From assembly GCA_964636705.1 (NCBI GenBank), contig CAZWUJ010000013.1, positions 34,069-98,068 on the forward strand: a stretch of DNA of 64,000 bases, written 5' to 3'. The position numbers and the translations under genes were made by a program. The notes under the pieces are model-generated. The model worked only from the letters and a program-made list of their open reading frames with translations. It searched no databases and was not told where the DNA came from. Of the stretch, positions 51,071 to 59,839 are shown piece after piece. Position 1 is the first letter of the stretch. The number at the start of each line of letters is the position of its first letter. Origin of the DNA: VXRJ01 sp964636705. Its GTDB lineage: Bacteria; Acidobacteriota; Vicinamibacteria; Vicinamibacterales; UBA8438.

Positions 51071-53218
51071 CTAATCACCGACTCGAAGACGGTGTCGCTC
51101 ATCAGCGGCATTCCCCGCACGCAGATCGTCCAGAAACTCCGAGCAAGGATCGACGCCGGTCACCAGTAGCCGGTCGCGTGCACGGGTGCACGCGACGTAG
51201 AGCAGGTGTCGTTCGGTGCCGTAAACCTCCTCGAGATCGGCGTCATCGCCAACGCGTTCGATCCGGGTCTGTAGCGGAATGACCTCGTCGTCGCAGGCGG
51301 CTACCGCGACCGCCCTGAACTCCAGCCCCTTGGCGAGGTGCATCGTGCCGACCGCGACCGATCCGGACACGCCGCCGGAACCGCCGTCGAGCCGCACAGC
51401 CCGCATATCCGCCGCCTGCACAGCGGAGAGCGCTCGCTCGATCTGCTCCGACGACCTGACGAAGACGCCGATAGCTTGCGGCGCGTAGCCCTCGTCCCGT
51501 CGTGCTCGAAGCCAGTCCGCGATGGCCTCCGTCTCGTCCTCCGGCGAATCGAACGTCCTGACTTCGGGTGCCGGTCCGTTGAACACCGAGACCGTCGCTC
51601 CTCGATGCTCCGCATCGCCGTCGACGTCTGCCAGCTCGGCCGGCAAGAGGCGGTCGGCCTGACGCCGGATCTGATGCGACGTACGGTAGTTGATCCGCAG
51701 CGTATGGGATCGCCCGCGCACGTCGACGCCGAGCGCCCTCCAGGAGAACGGCGTCTGGAAGATCCGCTGTCCGAGATCACCGGCAAAGAACAAGCTGTTC
51801 GGCCGGCTCCCACCGAGGGCCGCCAGAAACCGCAACTCTGGGACGCCGACATCCTGCGCCTCATCGATCACGCAGAAGTCGAACGGGGGATGCGCTGCCT
51901 CTGTCATCTTCGCCGCCACCCGCGCGAACATGCCGGGCTCCGTCAGTTTCCCGTGTTCGGCGAGCGCAGACCGGACCCGCAAGAAGATCGACCAGAGCAA
52001 CTCCCGCTGCTTCTCGGCCAAGCGGGTCTTGCGGCCGAGCCGCTGCACGTCGCGATAGTCCTCCCAACTCGCGAGCTGCCAGGCGTCGACCACAACGCTC
52101 CATTCCGTCCAGAGAAAGTGCGCACCGAAACGATGGCCTTCGACCTCGGCTGCCGCTTGCCGGAGCAGTGCCCGTGTCTCTTCGTCCGCCGCCAAGTTGA
52201 GGCGGCCGACATTCGCCGTGTAGAGACGCCGACCGATGTCGCTCATCGAATGCACTTCGAGACGCTCGGCGATCTTCGGCTCGTTCCCGATGAGGCGCCT
52301 GAGACGCGTCCGTAACGCGCCGGCCAGCGCATCCGAGAAGGTCGCGAGCAGCACGCGGCTCTCCGGATGTGCGCGCGCCAAATGCACTGCCCGATGGAGC
52401 GCCACGATGGTCTTGCCGGTGCCGGCCGAACCCGAGAGACGAGCCGGGCCGGTGTAGTCCCGTTCGACGAGTTGTCGCTGGGCAGGGTGCAGGAAGACGG
52501 TCCACTTCTCCCACGGGTAGTCCAGCGCGCGCTCCAGCGATTCCACGTCCGCCATCACCCGGAAGCGGCGCTGCGCATCGGGATGTGCAAACGGATCCGC
52601 GCCCGCTACGGCAGGCGCCGGACGGTCAGGCGCACCGCCGGTCGCAAGCTGCAGGAGCGCCTCGGCAGCCTCGCCCGGCAGGTGATCGGCAAGGTCGAGC
52701 AGCGTGTCCTCGGTCGCCGCCCGCACGTCACCGAGCCACTCGACCGGCACGCCGTAGCCCAGTAGATCGTCGTCCGACGCGCCGGCGAAGATTGCCGTAC
52801 CCGACGCCGTTGGTCCGCCTGCCGCCGCGCCCCGACTGGGCGCCGGGAGGTTCACCTCCACATACCGCGGTACCGGAATCTCACGTACCGTCTCACGGAT
52901 CTCGACGAGTTGGGCGGCGCCTGTCGTCGGATGCCGTTCCAGCCGCCGCCGTTCGGCCCACTGATAGGCGGCGTCGTGATGGTCGACGTAGCAGAGCAGG
53001 AAGCTGGAGGCTGTCCGGTGGACGATCAGTCGGATGTCGCGACTGACCCGAGCGGACCAGAAGTCCTTGTCCTTCGCGCGGTCGACTTGGTGCAGCTTCA
53101 GCCCCGGATGCGCCGGGTTCATCTGCAGGTCGAAAGCCGCGGTCTTGACCGCCTTCTGCTCGTCGCCGGTCAGCTTGGCGAGGCTGTCGGTGAAGGTGTC
53201 GGCGATGCGGAACTGCAT
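51071..53218 (-). CDS. RelE-like domain fused to UvrD/Rep helicase
   Basis: The 715-residue protein starts at ATG 53218. Residues 1-90 form a RelE/YoeB-like toxin fold: MQFRIADTFTDSLAKLTGDE, HPGLKLHQVDRAKDKDFWSA and RVSRDIRLIVHRT. A linker (about 130-280) leads to a superfamily 1 helicase: SGSAGTGKTIVALHRAV (Walker A), DFCVIDEAQDVG (motif II), INYRTSHQIRR (motif IV), VGTMHLAKGLEFRAVAV (motif V) and LLYVACTRARDRLLV (motif VI). Its start overlaps the protease stop by one base (TGATG). It is therefore the third gene of a AAA-protease-helicase operon. A helicase could expose DNA while the RelE module contacts RNA or the ribosome; the joint activity is inferred. Confidence 0.86.
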   Translation of the reverse strand: MQFRIADTFTDSLAKLTGDEQKAVKTAAFDLQMNPAHPGLKLHQVDRAKDKDFWSARVSRDIRLIVHRTASSFLLCYVDHHDAAYQWAERRRLERHPTTGAAQLVEIRETVREIPVPRYVEVNLPAPSRGAAAGGPTASGTAIFAGASDDDLLGYGVPVEWLGDVRAATEDTLLDLADHLPGEAAEALLQLATGGAPDRPAPAVAGADPFAHPDAQRRFRVMADVESLERALDYPWEKWTVFLHPAQRQLVERDYTGPARLSGSAGTGKTIVALHRAVHLARAHPESRVLLATFSDALAGALRTRLRRLIGNEPKIAERLEVHSMSDIGRRLYTANVGRLNLAADEETRALLRQAAAEVEGHRFGAHFLWTEWSVVVDAWQLASWEDYRDVQRLGRKTRLAEKQRELLWSIFLRVRSALAEHGKLTEPGMFARVAAKMTEAAHPPFDFCVIDEAQDVGVPELRFLAALGGSRPNSLFFAGDLGQRIFQTPFSWRALGVDVRGRSHTLRINYRTSHQIRRQADRLLPAELADVDGDAEHRGATVSVFNGPAPEVRTFDSPEDETEAIADWLRARRDEGYAPQAIGVFVRSSEQIERALSAVQAADMRAVRLDGGSGGVSGSVAVGTMHLAKGLEFRAVAVAACDDEVIPLQTRIERVGDDADLEEVYGTERHLLYVACTRARDRLLVTGVDPCSEFLDDLRAGNAADERHRLRVGD

Positions 53219-55722
53219 CAAGTCTCTATCTCTATCGGCACACCGATCTGGTTCGCGACCTCCGTCCGCAGGTCCACGTTTACGTCTGGTGCACGTATGC
53301 TGACGATCAGCGCATATCGCGCGGCCTGGTCGTACCTCTCGAGGGCCTGGCGGGTCTTCCACCAGCCCACCGCGGGGTAGACGGCGAGACACCCCCGACT
53401 CGCAAGGTCGGCTGCGCTACCTCGCCAGATGTCGCCATGCAGTGAACCTCGGTGACGGGTCTGCTTTCCAATAAGCCACTCGGGATCGTTGCCGTGCCCG
53501 GCGTGGGTCCCCTCCTCCTCGTTCCGTGCGGCCGCATTGATCCGCGTCCGGAAGTCATCGACCGACTCGTGCGGGCGCTTGACGTCGAAACGGAGACCAT
53601 GGGACTCGTAGCGGTACCGCGAACGCATCCCACGCCGTGACGGGTTCGGCTCGATGAAATAAGACAGGGTGATTCGCATCTCCACCTGCGTTGCTCCGAG
53701 GCCCTCCAGCGCTTCGCGTGGCCAAGGCAGGTTGTAGAGATGCATGTCCCGAAGCTTCGGTTGGTTCGATCCTTCACGCCGAAACGGATGCAGACGCTCC
53801 TCGATCACCATCGCCAACGAGTTGTCGACACTCCAGAGCGCACGCTCAAGATCTGGAACTCCGAAGCCACAGCGCTGTACCAGATTTCGGTAGTGAGCCT
53901 TCGTGGCCGCGCCGGTTGTGGGCAACGAGGCTCGTCGCATGGCCTCGGTCCACTCCGCCGAATGCACGATCAGAGCGCGGACGGTCTCGGGCCACAACGT
54001 CGGATAGGCGACCATGATTCGGGCAGCAAGCCGCGCAGCCAGCGCCATCGCCGCGCTCGTCGCGTTGGTCGTAGTGAAGATCCGTTCTGCGGGACGGTAA
54101 TGCGTCGTCAGTAGGCTGAGGCTGTCCGCCGTCACTGCCGAGAGCAAGTCCTTGGCCGCATTGCCGCCTTCGAGCACCACGTCCGGCTTCAGCGGCCAGT
54201 ACTTCTCCCAGGTAAGCGAGGTGGTGCTGAACGGGCTCAGACCTCCTCGTGGTGCGACCGGTGCGTAGTTTGCTGTGTCGGGCTCAGTAATCCGAACCAG
54301 TTCTGTGAACGCCCCTACCGTCAGTGCATTCCAAGCCTGCGCGGGATCATGCACGCCGTCGGTGTCATTCGAATACGGGTAGTTGCGCCATGCATCTGAA
54401 TCCTGGACGTTCCCGGCCGACTGGACAAGCAGGCGCGGACGCTCGCCTGCCGCATCGGCGTCGGCCGCCAGTGCGTCCACGGCTGCCGACCACGCCGACG
54501 GGCGGCCTCGGTCGCGGTCGTCACGAGCCGTAACGGCCATGCCGAATACTCGAGGTCGCCTCGGAGCAGCGATCTCCGGACGCGCGACGGCTTCGACGGT
54601 GACGAAGCCGTGGTGCCGCGAGTCTCCGCCGCCCCCTGGCCCCGGTAGCAGCTTGACCGATTCCAGGCGGTGGTCGAGCACGACGATATCGTTGGCGTCG
54701 ACAAGCGTCGTCAGATCCCCGGCAAGTGCGACGCCGGCCATCTGCGTCCCGTGGCCGTGCGTATCGTTCGTGCCCCAACCCGGCTCGACGGTGTGCAGAT
54801 CTCCGGGGTCAAGTGCTCGCTGCAGAAATCGGTGACCGCGATTGACTCCTGTGTCGAGCAAACAAACGCGCGGCACCTCGTCAGCATCGGCAGGGAACTG
54901 GGTCCGCGCAAGCAGATCGTCGAGCCATTCCTGCTGCTCTTCGGGCCGCAGGGAGTCGAAGAACTCGGCTGTCTCCTTCGCCCGTCGAAGCTCCGCGATA
55001 CTGTTGAGCGTCAGCATCGAGTGCTGCATCTGCTCCAGTGAAGCGGACACCAGTAGCACGGTGCGCTCGGGAAAGACCAACTCGCCTGGAACAAGGCGCA
55101 TCCCCTGGGCTTCTGCTTGTCCTCGAAAGGACTCGACTACCGCCTGCCGGTCTCTCCGAACCGGCAGCCACACTTCCCACCAGAGTGAGCCTTCATCCTC
55201 TGTCGGGAACTCCGTAGCCGTGTCGGTCCACAGTGCTCGAAGACTCGCAGCACGAATCTCCTGAATCGCATCGACGAGCTTCCTGTTGTCGCGAGCGCGT
55301 CCGATGCTGTCCCGCCGTTCTTCCAGATAGTGACGGACGAGCCGCTCGAAGTGATCGAGCTTTCCGTCGGGCACGAAAACGGTTGCGAACGTTCGATTGC
55401 CGGCTCGCCGGACGTTGAGCAGCTCTATCCCAGACCGCTCGCGCGCCAAGCTCTCGAAGGCCGGCTCGATGTCGGGAAAGCTCTGGAACTCGACGCGGAG
55501 GCCCAGATCGTCGAGTCCGGCGTCCTGTTGAACTTCTCGAGCGGCGTCAGCGTCGCGCCGGACGGCTTCTACTTGGCGCCGCAGTGCACCGCCGTGGCGG
55601 GCACGATCTTGCGCGGGCACGACGGCACGACTGCCGCCCTGCTGCGGTGACCGATACGCCTGCGTTTCCGCGAACCCTTCGATGATGAAATGTCGACTTC
55701 GTCGATCCGTCCCGTTCGCCAT
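53218..55722 (-). CDS. Cytoplasmic subtilisin-like (S8) protease partner of AAA ATPase
   Basis: The 834-residue protein lacks a signal peptide. The S8 catalytic triad is visible: Asp in RVCLLDTGVNRGH, His in NDTHGHGTQMAGVAL and Ser in TTNATSAAMALAARLAARI. The oxyanion asparagine region is LLVQSAGN. The N-terminal about 280 residues (FQSFPDIEPAFESLARERSG, RTFATVFVPDGKLDHFERLV) form a non-subtilase domain. The last 200 residues are a beta-rich extension (MRITLSYFIEPNPSRRGMRS). Pairing with a AAA+ ATPase 14 bp upstream is a recurrent arrangement in defence islands. The protease is probably held inactive until the ATPase or helicase senses infection; this is inference. Confidence 0.87.
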   Translation of the reverse strand: MANGTDRRSRHFIIEGFAETQAYRSPQQGGSRAVVPAQDRARHGGALRRQVEAVRRDADAAREVQQDAGLDDLGLRVEFQSFPDIEPAFESLARERSGIELLNVRRAGNRTFATVFVPDGKLDHFERLVRHYLEERRDSIGRARDNRKLVDAIQEIRAASLRALWTDTATEFPTEDEGSLWWEVWLPVRRDRQAVVESFRGQAEAQGMRLVPGELVFPERTVLLVSASLEQMQHSMLTLNSIAELRRAKETAEFFDSLRPEEQQEWLDDLLARTQFPADADEVPRVCLLDTGVNRGHRFLQRALDPGDLHTVEPGWGTNDTHGHGTQMAGVALAGDLTTLVDANDIVVLDHRLESVKLLPGPGGGGDSRHHGFVTVEAVARPEIAAPRRPRVFGMAVTARDDRDRGRPSAWSAAVDALAADADAAGERPRLLVQSAGNVQDSDAWRNYPYSNDTDGVHDPAQAWNALTVGAFTELVRITEPDTANYAPVAPRGGLSPFSTTSLTWEKYWPLKPDVVLEGGNAAKDLLSAVTADSLSLLTTHYRPAERIFTTTNATSAAMALAARLAARIMVAYPTLWPETVRALIVHSAEWTEAMRRASLPTTGAATKAHYRNLVQRCGFGVPDLERALWSVDNSLAMVIEERLHPFRREGSNQPKLRDMHLYNLPWPREALEGLGATQVEMRITLSYFIEPNPSRRGMRSRYRYESHGLRFDVKRPHESVDDFRTRINAAARNEEEGTHAGHGNDPEWLIGKQTRHRGSLHGDIWRGSAADLASRGCLAVYPAVGWWKTRQALERYDQAARYALIVSIRAPDVNVDLRTEVANQIGVPIEIET

Positions 55723-55736
55723 GTGCCCGCCGACGA

Positions 55737-56726
55737 CTAAGCACTGCTCGCCGACAGCTTATCGGCGATGGTCCGGCGCTCCTTCAGCATCACTCGGATG
55801 TCGGCTTCGCCGACCGGAGTCCGCTCGTTAATCAAGGCGTCCTTCAGCACCTCGTCGACTGCGCGAACGACCTCCGCGTAACTTAGCCCCGCGGCGTCGT
55901 CAGCGAGCCGGCTCCAGCGGATCCGCTTCGCGGCCTCCGAAGCGAGCCGCGTCCTGAGGAGCTGCGCAATCTGCCCCCTGTCGGGCAATTCGTAGTGCAG
56001 GATGTCGTCGAAGCGACGGAAAAGCGCTGGATCCAGAATGCCTGGATGGTTGGTCGCAGCAATGACGAGGCTGTGGGAACGATCCTGCTCGATCATCTGC
56101 AAAAAACTGTTCAGAACACGTCGGATCTCGCCAACATCGTTCGGGAGTCCGCGCTGTGAGCCTATGGCATCGAATTCGTCGAAGAAGTAGATCCCCCGCG
56201 TTCGTCCCGTCGCCTCGAAGATCTGCCGCAGCTTGGCGGCCGTCTCCCCCATGTACTTGGTGATGAGCCCGTCCAGACGGACCTGAAGGAGTGGAAGCCC
56301 CAGCTCGCCGGCCAAAACCGACGCGGTCATCGTCTTACCGGTGCCAGGAGGCCCCGTCAACAACAACTTCCGGCGCGGTGCGAGCCCGCGCTCGACGATG
56401 CGTCCCGCATAGCGCTGCTCCCGAATCACACGTTGAATCTGGTCTCCGAGCTGCTTTCCGAGCACCATTTGTCCCAATCGCGCGCTCGGATAGGACGCTT
56501 CCAGCAGGTTCGCCAACTCGCCGCGCGGCCGCCCGATCGGAATCGGCCCCGCCGTCGGCAACTTGCTCTTCGCGCGATCGACCAAGGTACGCAATTCCTC
56601 CGCGAGCCTCCCGTGCCCACGCTTTGCCTCGTGGGCAGCTACCTGCATGGCAATGGAGAAGAAGCGGTCGTCGTCACCATCCACGTGCGACTTCAGCAAC
56701 GCCTTGAGTTGTTCACCGCTGGCCAT
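55737..56726 (-). CDS. AAA+ ATPase of the AAA-S8 protease operon
   Basis: The 329-residue protein has one AAA+ module: Walker A LLLTGPPGTGKTMTASVLAG, Walker B GIYFFDEFDAIGSQRG, sensor 1 VIAATNHPGILDPALF, and arginine finger region FRRFDDILHYELPDR. The N-terminal 80 residues are helical (HVDGDDDRFFSIAMQVAAHE). It resembles Cdc48/FtsH-type unfoldases that feed proteases, here presumably the S8 protease encoded 14 bp downstream. The ATG follows GGAGAATGCCCC. It is the first gene of the operon and lies next to a copy of the mod 3' end. Confidence 0.88.
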   Translation of the reverse strand: MASGEQLKALLKSHVDGDDDRFFSIAMQVAAHEAKRGHGRLAEELRTLVDRAKSKLPTAGPIPIGRPRGELANLLEASYPSARLGQMVLGKQLGDQIQRVIREQRYAGRIVERGLAPRRKLLLTGPPGTGKTMTASVLAGELGLPLLQVRLDGLITKYMGETAAKLRQIFEATGRTRGIYFFDEFDAIGSQRGLPNDVGEIRRVLNSFLQMIEQDRSHSLVIAATNHPGILDPALFRRFDDILHYELPDRGQIAQLLRTRLASEAAKRIRWSRLADDAAGLSYAEVVRAVDEVLKDALINERTPVGEADIRVMLKERRTIADKLSASSA

Positions 56727-56760
56727 GGGGCATTCTCCAAAAAATTGGTACGCGGCGATT

Positions 56761-56835
56761 CACACCCGGAACACCTTCATCACCTCGTCGCCGAGGTGGT
56801 TGATGACCTTTACGGCGATGCGGCCCGACTCGGGG
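56761..56835 (-). repeat. 75-bp copy of the mod 3' end (copy c)
   Basis: This stretch matches 59841-59915, the end of the intact mod gene, with three mismatches in 75 bp. It encodes PESGRIAVKVINHLGDEVMK and FRV with the same terminal context (CACACCCGGAACACC on the + strand). It lies immediately after the ABC-3C ATPase and before the AAA-S8 operon. The ABC-3C cassette therefore sits between direct repeats 56761-56835 and 59841-59915. Confidence 0.85.
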
Positions 56836-56882
56836 CCGGATCGAAGACGACCCGTCGTGTCGAAAGGTCAACACCGGTGTCC

Positions 56883-58676
56883 TCAATTGAATCTGATGCC
56901 GAACAATCCGCCAGTCTCCGTCGCGTCCGTCAACCTGGGCTCGACGACGTGATCCTGCACGTCGAATCCCTCCGTGAATCCCTCTGTCGGCACCGAATCC
57001 GAGTTCAGTGTGACGATGTACTGAAAGCCGCCGGCCTGTGCCCTCTGCGCACCGAGCTGCAGGGCCTTGGCCACTTGACGCTCGTCCACGCCGTCGAACA
57101 GATGACTGTCATGAATCAGGAATCCAGGCCAACGCCCCCGCCGGCCGCAGATCTCCATCAACATGAAATCGAAGCAGAAGATCTGCATGTTCGTGATTCC
57201 CTTACTGCGTTCCGCCGCGATGTGCACCTCGAACCGCGGGCCGCTGGGTGTCTCCGAAATCGTCAAGCTGCCCGCGCGCTCGTAGAGAGACCGCGAGAGC
57301 TCCTCAAAGCACAGGATGACCTCGCGCACGATGTCGCCACGCTCGTGGATGTCGTCCCGCAAGGCCTTCACCAGGCGTGCACGCTCCAGGTCCTGCTCAG
57401 TCTTCGTCCTGTCGAGTCGTTCGGCAGTCGCCAGCTTCTGCTTCAGCATTTCGACATCCGCTTCGGCTCTCCCGAGTTCCTCCCGCAGTCCGGTATAGTG
57501 CTCGAGTGCGCCTCCCGCCTTGAGCACACCCATGAGCTGTGCGCGCCTCCCGTCGAGGCGGTCTTTCCGCAGATCCCGCTCGGCGACCCGCCCTTGCGCG
57601 CTCTCGATCTCCGCACCGAGATGCGCGCGTCGATTCTTGATGATGGTGCGGTGGAACCGCTCGACCTCCGCAATCCGCCTGCGCGGCAACTCCGGCAGGA
57701 CGATTCCGGCCTCGGCATACAGCTTGGCCAGGTCCTGCGTGTCCGGTGCGCTCTCCATGGCCAGCGATTCCTGCAACTCCCGGATCAGATCGTGATCGAC
57801 CACGTTCTCGAGGTTCAGACTGTCGATCTCGCCGGTAATCCTGCTTGCCTCGAGTTCCAGATCCTTGTATTCCGGCACGACATGGAAGGAATCGAGTCTC
57901 CCGCGCAGGCGATTTGCCCGATCTTCCGCAACCGCCAGTCTGGTGCGCAGCTCGGCCGCATTGCCGATATACGGCCCAAGTTCGCCGGTTCGGGCAGCTT
58001 TGCGAAGCTTCTTCGTGACCTTCTCCCGATCGCGCAATTCCTGAAAGCGAACGGGAACCGACCAGTCCAATCCCAGCAGATAGCAGACCGTCACCTGCCG
58101 GTCCCACAACTGCTGCAACGTCGAATGCTGCATCGGATCCTGGAAGCCTCCGGCTTCCTGTCTTCGGGCCACGAACGAGAAGAGCGAACGAAACGCAGGA
58201 TGGAACCGCTCGGCGCCGCCATCGTAAACCGGCAGTCCAAACCAGCCGGCGCCAAGAGCGCTCTTCCACTGCTCGTTCGAGAGCACCTGCCGACGCACAA
58301 CCGGTGGTGACGTTTCTTCTCCGCGGAACAGCGGCGGATCTTCCGTCGATGCAGCCAGCCATTCTCCAAGGTCGCCGGCAATTCCGATACGGCTCGGCTT
58401 CTGGCCGCTCCGGGAGATGGAGCAGCTCTTCCCGCCCAGGTCGACGGTCGCAGTAAACGTCCAGTCCCGCAGAGCCTCAGATCGAAAGATCCCGGTCGGC
58501 CTGACGTCCGCGCCGAACAGGAAATGGACCAGTTCCACGAAGCTGGTCTTGCCCGCGCCGTTGCGCGACTGACGATCGCTCGCGCCCCGGCTCTTGTCGG
58601 CGAGGATGACGTTCAGCCCCGGACCGAACGTGAGCGTCTTGAAGGACTCGTGGTCGCTGCCCACTGAGCGGATCAT
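56883..58676 (-). CDS. ABC-3C system ATPase (DUF2326-like, SMC/RecN type)
   Basis: The 597-residue protein begins MIRSVGSDHESFKTLTFGPG and has Walker A in SRNGAGKTSFVELVHFLFG. Long coiled coils span about 220-490 with a DUF2326-type C-terminal half: NMQIFCFDFMLMEICGRRGR and GFLIHDSHLFDGVDERQVAK. The Walker B region is modified to FLIHDSHLFDG, as in this class. ATG 58676 is chosen because it overlaps the middle-component stop (ATGA). It is the third gene of an ABC-three-component operon. These ATPases are thought to sense DNA structures and license the effector. Confidence 0.87.
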   Translation of the reverse strand: MIRSVGSDHESFKTLTFGPGLNVILADKSRGASDRQSRNGAGKTSFVELVHFLFGADVRPTGIFRSEALRDWTFTATVDLGGKSCSISRSGQKPSRIGIAGDLGEWLAASTEDPPLFRGEETSPPVVRRQVLSNEQWKSALGAGWFGLPVYDGGAERFHPAFRSLFSFVARRQEAGGFQDPMQHSTLQQLWDRQVTVCYLLGLDWSVPVRFQELRDREKVTKKLRKAARTGELGPYIGNAAELRTRLAVAEDRANRLRGRLDSFHVVPEYKDLELEASRITGEIDSLNLENVVDHDLIRELQESLAMESAPDTQDLAKLYAEAGIVLPELPRRRIAEVERFHRTIIKNRRAHLGAEIESAQGRVAERDLRKDRLDGRRAQLMGVLKAGGALEHYTGLREELGRAEADVEMLKQKLATAERLDRTKTEQDLERARLVKALRDDIHERGDIVREVILCFEELSRSLYERAGSLTISETPSGPRFEVHIAAERSKGITNMQIFCFDFMLMEICGRRGRWPGFLIHDSHLFDGVDERQVAKALQLGAQRAQAGGFQYIVTLNSDSVPTEGFTEGFDVQDHVVEPRLTDATETGGLFGIRFN

Positions 58677-58918
58677 GGTCCTGCCCTGCGGATCACGCCG
58701 CGCTCGAACTCTATGGCGTGTATCGTGTACAGCAGATCGAGCGCAAGTACGAACCACCGGTAGTCGACGACGGCGCTGGCATTGTCGATGGACCGGCGGC
58801 GACGGATCGCGTCCCAGAGTTTCGACATCGTCATCGGCCGTTCCAGTGTGCCGATCACCTCGCCTCCCAAGCCGATCAGACACCGATCAGGCCGAATGTG
58901 CTTGGTCGGCAGTATCAT
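58673..58918 (-). CDS. ABC-3C system middle component (MC6-like)
   Basis: The 81-residue product, MILPTKHIRPDRCLIGLGGE through VDYRWFVLALDLLYTIHAIE and FERGVIRRAGP, matches the ABC-3C middle-component type 6 pattern: an ILP-KHI start, an SKLWDAIR winged-helix segment and an FVLALDLLY helix. It is probably an adaptor between ATPase and effector. It overlaps the effector gene by 32 bp and the ATPase gene by 4 bp, so all three are coupled. It is easily missed, since a longer frame starting upstream in the effector hides the true start. Confidence 0.85.
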   Translation of the reverse strand: MILPTKHIRPDRCLIGLGGEVIGTLERPMTMSKLWDAIRRRRSIDNASAVVDYRWFVLALDLLYTIHAIEFERGVIRRAGP

Positions 58919-59816
58919 TTGCCTCCTCTGGATCCTCGAAAATGTCGCAGCGCTCAAAAAAATAGGACAGAACGGCCAGCACGGCGGCTTGGCGCGCCGG
59001 CGCGCCGCCCATGCCGGCATACTGCTGCAGATGCGCGAACACCTGATCCGCGGATCTGGCGCCATCGTTCAGTTCGGCGTACCGTCGCCGAAAGGCCTCC
59101 GCAATGCGTTCACCCAGGTCCGGGCGTCTGTTCTTCGTGAACCAAGTATCGACCAGAGCCTCCTTGCGCCGCCCAAGCCGAAGCAGAGCGGCCGCATCCG
59201 CCGAGAGCCGATTCTTCTCCAGCTTGTTCCTCGACGGTGGCGTGAGCGGTTCCTCACCTGGTTCGGGGTCCATGAACTGAAGCTGGTGGATGACCGGCTG
59301 GAGATCCGCCATCGCCAGCGTCTCCAATCCGGACTTCGACGGCGCGAAACCGAACAGCGCCTCCTGATCCGCCAAGGGCAAACTATCGGCGAGCTTCTGT
59401 AACGCCGGCTCCGTCCAGACCTCGATCACCACTTCCGGATGACCCTGCCGAAGGCGATCAAGGAGCTGGCCCGATGACGGCGGCAGCCCGCGCTCGTCGT
59501 TGTGGACGAGAACCCATTCCGCCATGGCGCTGCCCCAGTGCTCGCGCGCCCCGACGAAGTCCCGCTCGATCTTCGCGTTCAACGGCGCCTCCTTCATCTC
59601 GTACGGGGCGTAACACTGAAAGACGGTACGGGTGCTGATCCTTCGTCCATCACACTTCAGATCGCCTCGATTCCCGTATGGCCGAACCGCCTCGAAGTCC
59701 GGGCCGAACGCACGGGCTGCGAGTCGGGCGAACCAGTCCTGGAACTCGGCACCCTTCTTCTCAAGAAACGCGATGCGAAACCTCAACCTGTAGAACGCGG
59801 CCTGCACCTCATCCAT
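58887..59816 (-). CDS. ABC-3C system effector with PD-(D/E)xK-like N-terminus
   Basis: The 309-residue protein starts MDEVQAAFYRLRFRIAFLEK and has GAEFQDWFARLAARAFG, then VRPYGNRGDLKCDGRRISTR and VFQCYAPYEMKEAPL. The GD-K-DG...FQCYAP spacing is that of PD-(D/E)xK nuclease-like domains typical of ABC-3C proteins. The C-terminal part (ERIAEAFRRRYAELNDG) is the shared ABC-3C interaction region, ending FFERCDIFEDPEEAND. It is the first gene of the operon and starts 23 bp after the mod stop. Expected role: DNA cleavage after activation by the ATPase; activity is inferred. Confidence 0.83.
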   Translation of the reverse strand: MDEVQAAFYRLRFRIAFLEKKGAEFQDWFARLAARAFGPDFEAVRPYGNRGDLKCDGRRISTRTVFQCYAPYEMKEAPLNAKIERDFVGAREHWGSAMAEWVLVHNDERGLPPSSGQLLDRLRQGHPEVVIEVWTEPALQKLADSLPLADQEALFGFAPSKSGLETLAMADLQPVIHQLQFMDPEPGEEPLTPPSRNKLEKNRLSADAAALLRLGRRKEALVDTWFTKNRRPDLGERIAEAFRRRYAELNDGARSADQVFAHLQQYAGMGGAPARQAAVLAVLSYFFERCDIFEDPEEANDTADQAHSA

Positions 59817-59839
59817 CACAACGTCACCATGCGCGCGGC

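Noticed and set aside
58673..59065. 130-residue version of the ABC-3C middle component
   Set aside because: The first 49 residues are effector sequence read in another frame; the family starts at MILPTKHI (58918).
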